64,000 bases of DNA from Crotophaga sulcirostris (taxonomy: Eukaryota; Chordata; Aves; Cuculiformes; Crotophagidae). Shown here one piece after another: positions 40,535 to 51,850 of the stretch. The notes under the pieces were generated by a model, which was not told the DNA's origin, ran no database searches, and was given only the letters and a program-made list of their open reading frames with translations. The stretch is from assembly GCA_013397455.1 (NCBI GenBank), contig VYZB01000016.1:4047612-4111611 (forward strand). The letters are read 5' to 3'. A program made the translations under genes and the position numbers. The number at the start of each line of letters is the position of its first letter. Position 1 is the first letter of the stretch.

Positions 40535-43500
40535 TTTTCCCATGGGAGTGCTAAGAATAATTAAGGTGTAGTGCCCACTTTCTTCAAGTTGCACAGATTT
40601 CTTAAGGTAAATCCCACTTCTGCTAACAGTACTTTTGGACTTATGTTGATGTGTCAATTAGGTAAATTTTCAAGTCCATCAGAGTGTTTATGGAGGAAAT
40701 TAAATGAGTTTTTATGGAAGTTTATTTTGACTGCTAGCAGTCAAGAACTAGCAGCCCAGGGACCAGTGACTTGGAAATAAAATGTTACCTGTTTTGTTAC
40801 AAGTTTTCTAAAAGTTCAGTCTACTCAAGCTGCTTCCTTCTTGTATACACTGTGGATAGATGCTTTACCATTGCAGAGACTCTTCTAAAGGGAGAGGAAA
40901 AAAAAGGAATAATCTCACTAGAAAGAGTTAAGACTCTCACAGACATAGATATTGAATTACATTATGTTCACATTTGAAATGTTTATATCATAATGGAAGT
41001 CATCGCTTTTGTGTTTGTCATGGAAACTCAAAGTTAACATTAATTATACACTATTTAAAAGCCTAATCCTTATCAAATGGAAATCACCTCTTTTTCCTAG
41101 ATGAGTAGCTAGCTGACAGATCTTGTTGATCTGTCTGTTATAGAAAGGCTATCACACAAAATGTGCAACCAGTTACTTTTTTTCATGAATACTTGGTCTG
41201 CTTTTCTCCATCTGAATTAACCCCTTTCCCCCAAATGGCAGTAGTTATCGTAAATGTCTCTCTCCTTACTTTTTGCTTTCGCATATGCGTTTTTCTGTAT
41301 TCTTCCATATGCTGCTCAAATTCTGTAACAATTAAATGATAGCATTAATGAAATGTAAATTGCTTCTTGAAAAAGAGAAGAGAAAAAGGTTTTGTGAAAG
41401 ACTATAGAGTGTGTATAATTTACCTCTACAAGTGAAATGGCTGCTTTGCTTCACTGTCATTCCCTAGGGTAAATAACAATTTAAATATGTTTTGAAAAAT
41501 TCATATAACTGTAGTAAGACAGCTTTCTACCCGATTTCTTGTGACTTTTCTGAGTTCTGTACATATGTTCATATGCATAATTATCTGATGCTGACTTATG
41601 CAGCAAATGGCTCAAAAATGTGGGGCTTTTTTGTTGCACCTGTGCAGACTGGTTGCTGGGCCAATTTACATTTGCTTCTTGCTGCAGAAATCTTCTCTTT
41701 AAGATGAATGGGATTGCTCTACTGTCATTAAGGTCTAGACCGAACAAGAAAGTTTTAACTAAAACTTACCATTTTTAGACAGAAGCCCACCTGTACCCAT
41801 ACCTGCTTATTTTTAGTGTAAACCAGACATTCCCATTTATTTTAAATCTATTAGAATAGCATTTAAAATCCAAAGCAAAGCAAGTGCAGCTTTCTGCAAT
41901 AATTTTCAAGTATTTCAGCACAATTGTGCTTTCTCAGATTTGAATACTTTTTCTCCTTCCTGATAGTCTATAAGAAGGAAATTTTTAATAATTCCTTTGT
42001 TGTGAAATGCCCTGGAGACCCGGGACCGCTGATCTTTTCACTAACTGAGGGAAGATGGTTTCCCCCTCGGATTCCTATTTCCCAACAAACTGCTTGATAA
42101 AGAGGAAGGAGGAGTTACAGGGTCTCAATACTGGCCGTTGTGGCAGACACAGGAGTGTTTTCACCAGGAGTAGTCTCCAGGGTGGCAGAGCTCATGAAGT
42201 ATGCATCTGTGTCATGAAACTCTCATTGTCTTTATCAATTCCTTAATTATAAAACCAAAAAAACCCAGTACTTGCTGATTTCTCAGGAGACCTGTGTGAA
42301 TCACTTAACCTATGTGCCTCAGTTTCCCTGCAATGTGCAATGAGAATATTTTCATTGTGGCACAGGGATGTGAAGAGGCTTAGTTGCTACGTCAGACTGA
42401 TAGCTTTGTGTGAAAGTCACAGTAATACTGAAAGCTTTAACTCTCTAAAAGAGGAGTGAAAAGGAGGAATCTGGCTCTGGCTTAAGAACGGCATTCAAAA
42501 CCTGAATGTTGTGATGTGTGTATCTTCCTCACAAATCAGTTGTGCAAGATTGAAGTTTCTTTTAGAAATTACTTGGCAATCAGAAGAGCTGTAGATTCAG
42601 GAGATCTGACAGCTTGAAGAAAAGATCGAAGGAACAGTCCTCAGTGATCTCTCATTCAGAACGACAATAGAGCACTGAGGAAATTTAGAGGAATATAGAT
42701 TTTTAGCTCTATCGATTTATGGAAAATCTAATCTTGTTAGGCTCAATTCTACCTGTGGCTCTTGCACAATTAGAAGAGGAATAAATCATACTAGATTTTT
42801 CAGGCGTTTCTGATTCTGTGGAGGCTGTAGATTCCTTGCCAATTGAAGTCATCCTTGGACACTAGAAAATATCACTTGGCAGAATCCAATGGAGAAAGAC
42901 AGTGCGCTTCAAGAATGTGCCTATCTTTGTGAATCTGCACTTGCTTTGCTCTTCTAGCTCCCTTCTAGATGGTGCCTTATGGTTCATCCCAGGACTCTTA
43001 ATTCGTTTTATATTTTACTCTGTGGTTTCAGTATCAGTAACGTTTATGTGTTACACAGCAGACGGGCTTCGTAGGCTCATAGTAAATTCCTGGGGAAATA
43101 ATCTGAATCCCAAACAATGGCCTGAGTAGCTGACCTATGGGCTGAGGAGTATAGTTTCACTCCTCTAGCCTGTTATTGGTGTACTTACTAGATCGAGGCA
43201 TTTATCTGGGGAGTACATAAACATCCTTTACAGAGCCTTTACTACCCCTCTTGCTTGCTGATGGAGTGTGCAGGAGGGTCTGACATCTACCTGAGACAAG
43301 TCTGCATAGTCCCCTTACTCACACCCTCCTTTGTGCAGGAGACCAACATTATTTTATCTTCTGCTTTATCTTTAGCAGAGAATAGTACAACATCTTTAGT
43401 ACTAGAAATGATAGATTAAAAGATTGATTTTCAGTTGAGATTTTAAATGAGAAGAGAAATTAATTAAGAAGTAGAATGTCAAAATAACATTTCAGCTGGT

Positions 43501-43740
43501 AGGAGCAGAGGAGGATGGTGTTGCACTGATCATGGCAACACTGTTCAACAAGGGTAGGCAGGTAGGAGTCAAAAAGGGAATAACAAAGACAAAAAGTCAA
43601 GTCCTTAGGACAATTTTGATTAAATAGTTTGTCTGATTAAAACTAAATTAATTAAAAGTATTTCACTTGTAATTTTTTCTGTCATGTAAGTAATCATTTA
43701 TACATGCACGTGTGTAAAGACTTACAGAGGAACATGTGCA

Positions 43741-43766
43741 CATATATATAGTTATATATACACATA
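43741..43766. repeat. AT/AC-rich dinucleotide repeat
   Basis: CATATATATAG followed by TTATATATACACATA: an interrupted TA/CA simple repeat in the intron. Confidence 0.65.
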
Positions 43767-45599
43767 GACTTATATGTTATAAAATTTAGGGCCACAGTTA
43801 ATTCTGCATCAGCCAATAAATAGCTTGTAATCTAAATCAAATACAATTTTAAGTTGACATGGGAATAAAGTCTTTCCTAGTGTTCCTGTTAGCTTTCCTT
43901 TAGCTGGCTTGTTCAGATGTGGCTTGAAGCCTTTGGTAGGAATTGTAATTACATGCAGTGATACCCTTTGTGTCAGTGTTGGTAAAGACAAAGCTGGTCA
44001 GTTGTCTCTTTCCTGGAAGTTAAATTTTCATGAATGTATTACTTATTAGGTGTTGAAGACCTTATTAGCAATGTAAATGTTGTCATTATTTCAATGATAG
44101 ATTCAGGCACTGCTGTTGTTTATGACAAAAGTCATATTGACCGCTAAAGATACCTGGAGACAAGAAATGGGGTTCTGGGAAAGGAAATTATTTCAAAGGC
44201 TGGATTTTCTGTTTAAGCTTAGCACATCTACTCCTTAACATTCTCAAATTTTCTTATGTTCATGACATGAGAAATTACTTGCTACTACGTTATTTTTGTA
44301 ATAGTCACCTGTAAGTTATTGGAAACATCTGTTTCAACTTAAATACTTTTCCTGTGTTCTCTGTACTAAGGTATTATTATTGGGTTTGTAATAATGGGCA
44401 ATTATAACCAATTTCAAACAGGGAATTGCTTATGAGGATCAAACCACTAATTTAAAAACTATGTCAAAGCATTTATACTGTGAGCAAAGTGCAGGCACTG
44501 TATCTTCTGCTCTACTTGCCTTTGTACTATTGAGTATGCTCTACTACATTATTTCAGGAAATAGATTAGACTTTGTAGTACATATTGTTCAGTGTTCAAT
44601 TTTTAAGAGTCAGCAGTCATTGCTAAATCATGACAAATGAAGTGTCTTGAGATTTTTTTAGTTCTGTGTTCATTGTGTTGTATGGCAATGTTTGTCTTCT
44701 GTTTACGACTTATTTACTACTGATTTTACAGAACAGATTGTTAAAACCTAACATTGATGGAGGTATTTGATTGCGGGTTTGGCTGGTTTGAGGTTTTGGT
44801 TTTAAGCTTTATGGGCGTTATGTGCTTTGGTTAAGTCAAAAAATATTTCCTTTTGTTTTGATGGCCTGATCTCTGATCACCTGTGACTTACTCCTAACTG
44901 TAGTTATATTGCATAGTGTGAAACTGGAAAATCTGTTCTGTGTGTGTTCTAATGGATGTGACGGTCATTAAGTATATGAGTCTTCTGACGTTGTAATCAG
45001 ATGTGATTCAGGCTGTTAAATATCCATGAAGCAACATCTGCTTCACAGAGTGACCTTCTGCTAAAGAATACTTAGCATCTATTAGCAGATCATAGTGCAG
45101 ATCTGCCTTATTTGAAATGCACTAAACTAGAGTAGTCTACTGCTGTTTAGCAACTAGCTTGTAATAATTTATTGCAGTTAAATAAAGCTTAAAAAACTCC
45201 ATTAAATAATTATAGGGATTATATGCATTTTGAAAACCTTTGTGTTCTACTGAAATTACCCATTTAATTTCAGGGTTGGTTTGTTAAAAAAAGCTGAAAT
45301 CTAAAGGCACATTAGGGGATCTGTCAGATGCTATTTTCCGTAGGTGTTAATAAAACCAGATTAAAAAAAAAAAACTGAAACAAATTAAAACCAAAAGCAA
45401 TTTTACCATCTGTTGTATATTAATTAGAACTTTGTGTATCAAGGGTAAACTTGCTCTTAGAGAATGTCACTGAATGTCTGCTAATAGAATAATATGCAAA
45501 AATATTAGAGAATAGGATTATATTGAATTTCTCATTCTGCTTTGGTTGTAGCAAATGTTAAGATGGTGTATAACAAACTTTAATTTTCTTTCTTCTTAG

Positions 45600-45837
45600 A
45601 ACAACCTCCAAATAACCAAGGCCAGTCGACCCTGCAGCCTTTGCCACCTTCTCACAAGCAACATTCAGCACAGCATCACCCATCCATCACCTCACTTAAC
45701 AGAAACTCACTGACAAATAGGAGGAATCAGAGTCCGGCCCCGCCGGCTGCTTTGCCCGCCGAGCTGCAAACCACACCTGAGTCAGTCCAGCTGCAGGACA
45801 GCTGGGTCCTTGGCAGTAATGCGCCACTGGAAAGCAG
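45600..45837 (+). CDS. TENM3: Teneurin-3 ICD exon B (core, probably constitutive)
   Basis: A 238-nt exon with acceptor TTCTTAG and donor GCAG|GTAATT. It starts with AA, completing a Glu codon begun by G, and ends with AG, completing Arg with the next exon. The peptide runs [18 protein letters not shown], then [51 protein letters not shown] and APLES. This matches, from memory, the human TENM3 ICD almost residue for residue (human has PASNQ for PPNNQ and GSNV for GSNA), which is what separates TENM3 from TENM1, 2 and 4. Proline-rich runs (QPLPPS, APPAALP) are SH3-ligand-like; teneurin ICDs are known to contact CAP/ponsin-type adaptors. Retaining the following intron gives an immediate in-frame TAA at 45839-45841. 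It is more GC- and CpG-rich than the flanking introns, as expected for coding sequence. Confidence 0.97.
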
Positions 45838-48800
45838 GTAATTCCTTAGGTACTACTGTAGACTGTGGCACTGCTAATGAAAACATTTAACTTGATGAAC
45901 GACCAGCAGCTAATAGTTCCTCTCATTCAGCAAACGAAACTGAAAAGTTTTCAATACTAAAAAATCTCTCCTTTCTCTAAAATCCACAATGCCACTCTTT
46001 TCCCTTACAATGTCTATTGGAGAGTAACTGGACTCGGAAAGTATATTGATTTTTTCCAGACAAGTATCTTCCTTCCTGTTCATAATTTGTGACTTTTGAC
46101 TGTTTGAAGAAATTTCTTGTCTTGCTTCTCAGATATGTTATGTGTTAAATATATGCTGCCATGCAGATTGAATGTCAAGGAAATTTCAGTAATACTTTTT
46201 AACTCTTGCACTTGGTCCCTTTAAAGAAATACCCATGTGAGATTAGGTGTTTATTAAACTTGTCTAGGATTTGGTGAGACAAAAGAATGGACTTACTTCT
46301 GGTATAATGATAAATTTGTCCTCATTCCTTTTTGTCTTTTACAATTGATAACTGGCTTTAGGAAAGAAGCAGCTAATATAAAAGGTGACACTAGCTTCTT
46401 TATATGCAAATGATGTATGATGCAGAATGATCTATAAAAAAATTTTATAGGACTTACAGGCACAGAGCTGAATTTACCTACAGTGATTAATTAATACTCA
46501 TGTAATACTAAATGAGCACTAATTTTTTATTAACAAAAACCATAATATTCCAATTTAGTCATCAAACTGTACATTTATAACTATATTGAAGCTGACAGTA
46601 ATTCTTGAAAATGTTTATTAAATCCCTTCAGTTCATTCTTTGAATCCCATTAAATTATGTTTTCTAGCAAAGTGAAGATAGTCCAGCTGATTTTGACTAA
46701 TTTAAAGCATACATGATCTGAAGATTCTATGTTGGGTAGCTTTGACCATATTTACATGTTTCAGGCAGTTGTTACATCAAACTGTTGGGAATGACTATTC
46801 CTTTTTTTAGTTTTCTTGGACCCTCCTGTATTGCTTATGAGACACAGACACTGTGGAATAGGACTCTGCTGAAGGGATTTCATCATCACATTCAGACAAT
46901 TTAGTATATTAAGCAAGAGTTTTCTGATAGAACAAATAAATTCATAGTGGGAATAAGAGGTTTTCCAGACAGTGCTTAATCTTCAGTGGACAAGTAAGGT
47001 TTTTGATGGTTGCTTCTATTGCCATATATGTCTTTATTGTGTTTATAAAGAAAAGGACATAGGATTTGAATGAGAATATAATTTCCAACCTGCAGTAAAT
47101 ATTCTTTGCTGAGTAGAGTCTTTTCATCTTTTAAATGTTGATGATTAAGAGCGAAGGGTATTGTGAGTGCTCAGGTTTTGAACAGTTGTGAATGAGGTGA
47201 AATGTGAAAATTTCACATAAAAACTGACAGAGCCCTACTGTAGTTTCTCTAATAGTCTCACTTGGTTGGAACTCTGGAGGTGAAGAACCCATCTTATTTG
47301 TCATTGATTTTTCTCTTTTTGGTTAAGGTTCCCTACTGAGTGTGATTCTTAGGCTCAGTTTCAACTATATTAACAACTTTGTGATAGGTCTCTTCCTTCA
47401 TCCTTTTCTCAACCTAAAAGAAAGTTTATTTCATCTTTGGCAATATTTTAGCTTATGCCCATAGTCAGCTCTTTTTTCTTCCTCTTTTTTTTTTTTATCT
47501 CACTTAGATGACGGCCATTTAGAGGTACAGAATGTGAATGTCAGCATATATATATAGCTATCTTTCTATCTCTATAGGCTCATATTGGTGATGGGTGGCA
47601 TAAAAATGACATACAACTTGCTGTCATGTCTAGCTAGGTAGTGAATAGGCTCTTTTTGTGTATGTGCATGTAGGCGAGAGGGATGTATTTGCAAAGCCTG
47701 AGGGAGGTTTTAGTCCCTATCGTTTTGCAGTAATAATGGAGGTGACTTTGAAATATATATTTCGTAATATTGGATTCAGTTGTATGTTTAATAGAATATT
47801 CTGCAATTTGGCTCTGTACAGAGTTAATACTTTTGTGTAGAGCATTGCCGTTCGTGGTTAAATGGATGAACCGTGACGTGACAGATCAATAAAGTCCACC
47901 AGAAATTCCAATTCATGGGTTTTTAAATATAAAAAGACTCTTTGCTTAAAATTTTATGAGGGCCTAAAACAGTAACTTGGATTACATGAGTGCTTCTTTC
48001 ATCTTTGATGCCATCTTTAAATTACAATGAGATTACTGAACAGTGGCAGAAATTGTCTTTGCTTTATTTGGGCTAAGTAAAACCTACGCTTTAAAAAAAG
48101 AAAGGCAAGACAGTAGGAATATATTTCCAGCAGATTTCTTCTGATTTCCTGCAGACTGCAGGACCTTTTCATTGGACATTTAGTGATCTTTACTATTTGA
48201 CTCTTCCCAAATCTGCTGCAAGTTAGCCTTAGCTATAGAAGCAATAGACCTACTGGAGAAGCCAGCACCATAGAATAATATTAACTTTTGAAGAAATAGA
48301 AAAGCAGGACTTTTTTCTTTGATTTACTGTTTGGACAGTCAAAATCATACAAATGTATGACTACATGTCAAGTGTCTTGACTATTATAAATGATGATTAA
48401 ACGATCAATTATTAGTAGGCATTTTATTATCTTGGGTTTTATTCACCTACTAGTTTTAGTGATGTGTTCTTGAGCACCGGGATCATTAGTTAGTCTCATG
48501 GCTTTGCATACTAGTAGGATCTAAATTACTGATATTTAAAAATACTTAGCAAATCGCTTCTTTAAATGCTTCCTCTGTTAAATGTTTGAACGTGCAGAAT
48601 TTTCCTAATGTATGTTATAGATGTGCAGAGGGAAGGTATGTTAAAAATTGTAAATTTGTCTATAAAAGTGAGCAGGCAATATCTCTTAGTGCATTTCTCA
48701 GACAATATTTCTTTAATTTTAGGCATTTAGTGTCTAAGATAAATTTGTCAGCAAGGGGAAATTTCATATTCCAGTCAAGAAATAAACCTCAGAGAATATT

Positions 48801-50848
48801 ATATAACTTTATTGAGAATCTGTGCTAATGTGTCAGTGAATCAAAGAAGAGGTTTGCTTTTTCTTATTTGATTTGCTGTGTAAAAATTTTTTTGGAAGAT
48901 GGCTTTATTTTGTATCATGGACTGAATTTTTTATAGAAACTAACCAAGAAACTAACATGGTTTTCATAGTCTATACTGATACTGCGTAATTTTCTCTTAC
49001 TCCTAACTTATACTTAAAAATAGAGTGGGTTAGGAACATTACTGTATTCGGTTATTTATCTACTATTTTTGCAGAGAAGAAAGAGAGAACTGGTTGAAGA
49101 TACACTTTATGGCTGGAAAATATTTCACCATTTTGAAGGATTTAATTAAAGTACTAGAAAACCTCAGAAATGGTACAGACAAAACAATTCCTAGACTGTG
49201 TTACTTAAAAATCATTCTGCAAACTTGATCCAAACTTCATTTTATAATGCTGAGGTTTTAGAAACTTGCTAAGTGTGATGAACATACCCTTGTGTCTTTA
49301 TTGGGCTGGACTGCCAATGAGGCTAGCGCCTTAAGTATTGATTAAGGTGTGGAAAGGGTGTTGATAGTTTCCAGGGAAGTCTTAAATCAATTTGTGTAGA
49401 GGCTGATTGATTGTCTGCAAAAGCACAGTGTTGCTGGAGGTTAAAAGTCTGCTCAAAGCAGCTATTTTACACATTCCACCCACTAAAACAGTGCCTGGTC
49501 TAATCAAATTCAAAATCGTTCCATTCTGTAAGTCTTCCAGGTTTTCACACATGGACTTGATTAGACAGGTTACTTATATTGAGAAAGTGTGGTGCAAAAT
49601 AAAGACAGAAACTGGGGATGGGGTTCAAGTCCAGCTCTTCTGAAGACCTTGTGTATCATTGTGGACATACCACATTGCAGCTCTGCAAGTTGAGGGAACA
49701 GGACTCAGGATTGCTAAGAACATGAATGCATTTTTAAAAAATGACGTGCCATAAATGTGGGGTCAATACATACGTGTAAGACACATTAATTAAGTCAAGC
49801 AATGAGTATTGTTTTCAAAGACTAAAGTCGAATAAAATAGTTCTGTTTTATTTTAAAATTCTTATGCAGTCGAGTGCTCACCAAGCACCTGTGTTTGAAT
49901 CTGAGCACACTGGGCTCATATGCTTCTAAACTTCCCTTGGTGTGAATAGTGTCTTACTTTAATATTTGCTTGATCTCACTGGTGTCCTTCTTGCTCAAAA
50001 TTTCCTTGCTGTCACCATGAATACTTGGAATTTGACCATGCTGTGTATTTCATCACGTCTCTTAAGCAAGTGCTAGTAGTCCAGATTTCAGTAGTATTTG
50101 CACAGTATTCCTTGAGTTTATCAATCCCCTCTTCAAAGACATGCAGTCATTAAAGAAAGCATGGACCCAATTTCTTTTTTTCCAAAACCAATCTTTTCCT
50201 GTTTTAGATAGGACAAAAGAAATATACAGTTCTAAATAAAATAGTCATGCCTAGGGTTTTTTTTTCCTCTCCCTTCATTTTCTCACCATTCCCTGAGAGA
50301 GGCGGAGTCTGTGGTCCTTCCTTTCCCTCCCCTGCTTCTGTGTAGCATCATTTGCAGAACATGAGATCTCTCCCCACTCTAGTCATCAGCCCTCTGCATA
50401 TTTTCTGGCTGACTGGTTGTTCCAGGTACCTAGCAAGAGGCTGTCTTTTAATAATCTTAAGTTCACTTTTAAAACTTCATCACAGGTCCAGCCTTATCAA
50501 GTAAACAACATCCCCCACTATGTGCTGTTCAGTCCTTAAGCCTGTCTTGCAATGGGCAGCAGCCAGGATCTTATTCAAGGACTTGCGCATAATAAGGGAT
50601 CACCAAAGGAAAGTGACCACCTAATGGTAGTCTTGTTAATACCATGTCTTCAAGTTACAATCCAGCACGTAGTTCAGAGGACAGCATGGAAGGCAGATAA
50701 TTCCTGCATTCAAAACACAGGTGCAGTTTTGCACATGTGGAAAAAGGAAGTTATACAACAGAATTAGTATGTTCTTTTTGTGGGATCATCCCATTCTCTA
50801 ATTTGAAATTGCCACTCTAATTTCGTCTTTTTGTATCTTTGTGTATAG
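45838..50848 (+). other. TENM3: 5.0 kb intron between exons B and C
   Basis: Begins GTAATT and ends in a pyrimidine-rich stretch with GTGTATAG before exon C. It is AT-rich and includes a T-rich run near 47485-47500 and a TA run near 47546-47556. I recognise no other exon, LINE body or RNA gene in it. Confidence 0.8.
50821..50848 (+). promoter_or_regulatory. Acceptor tract of exon C with UCUUU motifs
   Basis: The 3' splice tract reads pyrimidine-rich with two TCTTT words (at 50826-50830 and 50836-50840) before the TATAG acceptor. UCUUU is a known PTBP1-binding word, and PTBP1 often represses neuronal cassette exons from this position. Such words are also common in ordinary polypyrimidine tracts, so the regulatory reading is tentative. 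A second AG two bases downstream (50849-50850) would shift the frame and is not preferred. Confidence 0.35.
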
Positions 50849-50941
50849 AGAATTAGGAAATCAAGCAGTCCTTGCAAATGGTCATGACAACCTTATAGAG
50901 ATGGATGTGTTTTCTCCAACATATCACGATAGCAGTTATGG
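50849..50941 (+). CDS. TENM3: Teneurin-3 ICD exon C (probable 31-codon cassette exon)
   Basis: A 93-nt exon between TATAG and GG|GTATGT. Both borders are phase 2: AG from exon B plus A gives Arg, and the closing GG plus G from exon D gives Gly. It adds 31 residues: ELGNQAVLANGHDNL, then IEMDVFSPTYHDSSY and G, placed just before HFLFKTG, some tens of residues from the transmembrane segment. From memory, human TENM4 has an equivalent insert at exactly this place (NLGKQPFLG...DNLIEMD...HDGAYSDG before HFLFK); the shared L-G, DNLIEMD and HD..Y positions make chance very unlikely. Canonical human TENM3 joins LESR directly to HFLFK, so I infer an alternatively used exon. Two Tyr-containing motifs (PTYHD, SSYG) could be phosphosites. 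Skipping leaves the frame intact. Confidence 0.85.
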
Positions 50942-50960
50942 GTATGTGACTCTAAGTGTT

Positions 50961-50966
50961 TGCATG
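50961..50966 (+). promoter_or_regulatory. UGCAUG motif 19 nt downstream of exon C
   Basis: TGCATG on the transcribed strand, immediately after the 5' splice site of exon C. UGCAUG is the known Rbfox element, and downstream-proximal sites are the classic position for promoting exon inclusion in neurons and muscle. The position is much more telling than the motif alone. Confidence 0.5.
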
Positions 50967-51225
50967 ATGCTAACTGTTGACGCAGAAGACAAAATTTGAT
51001 TTAAAAACTATTTCGGTTACAATAGTCAAAAACACCTGGGGCAGGCTGCCTCATGTTTATATCTTACTTTTTACTTTAAATAATTTGTCATACTGATTCA
51101 TGGTAAATACAAAATGGTAAACTTTGACTGCCAAATCTTGTTTGTTTTCACTTAAGAAAATAAATGTGCAGTGGAGGTTGTATTAATTCTCTGTGGCCTG
51201 ATTCTGCAAGCTGTTGCAAACTATT

Positions 51226-51231
51226 TGCATG
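51226..51231 (+). promoter_or_regulatory. Second UGCAUG motif downstream of exon C
   Basis: A second TGCATG, 284 nt after the end of exon C and still within the distance at which Rbfox sites act. Paired downstream sites are typical of strongly Rbfox-dependent exons, but function here is inferred. Confidence 0.35.
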
Positions 51232-51769
51232 CTTACACATTTGCCAGATCTGATCCTTAGTTTGTAATATATTTACTACTTAACAAATGTTTGTTTTAGA
51301 AATACTATGACATATTAATGCAGCATAAGAAATGACCAACCAAAGAAAATTAAAAGAATTATGTGTCTAATTGTAATATTTTTTACTAGCTAGTTTGAAA
51401 TAATAACAGCTGATAAATGGGTAACTGGACATAGCGATTTCCATATAAATTAATATTTTAATTCACTTAAATAAAATTTCTGATATAGAACTGTTCCATA
51501 TCTACTTAACATTGTCATTAATATCTCTTCTATTTGAACTATGTTTTGTCATTCTTACACCAAATCACTATACTTGGTTTCTAGTCCATACACAAAAAAA
51601 GCTCTGAAAAAGCAATACGATTTCTAACGTGTTCCAGACTCTTAATCAGCACAGTATGCTAAATTTCAGTAAAGAATAAATAAAGTACATAAATTTGCCC
51701 TTTTTTATATATACTATGATGAAAATCAGAGCTTTATACCCAGATTCTATTTGCTAATTGTAACGGAAG

Positions 51770-51850
51770 GGGTAAGATGCTAATTGATTAAATGACATCT
51801 GCAGCTGCCTTTTAATAACTAATTAATCTGTAAAATATATTGACACTGCA
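51770..51850. promoter_or_regulatory. Cluster of homeodomain-type and E-box words
   Basis: Within about 80 bp lie GCTAATTGATTAAATGACAT (TAATTG, TGATTAAATGACA of PBX/MEIS type), GCAGCTGC (E-box) and ACTAATTAATCTG (TAATTA). The intron around it is AT-rich, which raises the chance of TAAT words, so this is only a candidate conserved enhancer. Confidence 0.25.

Larger units (their letters stand above)
15085..45599 (+). other. TENM3: 30.5 kb intron between exons A and B
   Basis: Bounded by GTAAGA at 15085 and a CTTCTTAG acceptor ending at 45599. It holds a decayed LINE reverse-transcriptase fragment (about 18030-18260), a CR1 3' end (about 30548-30792), a pyrimidine-rich block (25618-25935), small tandem repeats, an AAAC microsatellite and homopolymer runs (T at 28027-28039, A at 45363-45374). 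Readthrough from exon A reaches an in-frame TAA at 15162. The many ORFs of 60-130 codons in it show no recognisable domain or conserved splice context. I see no nested gene. Confidence 0.85.

Noticed and set aside
50851..50941. Alternative acceptor for exon C two bases downstream
   Set aside because: It would put the peptide out of frame with exon B and lose the TENM4-like reading, so the upstream AG is preferred.
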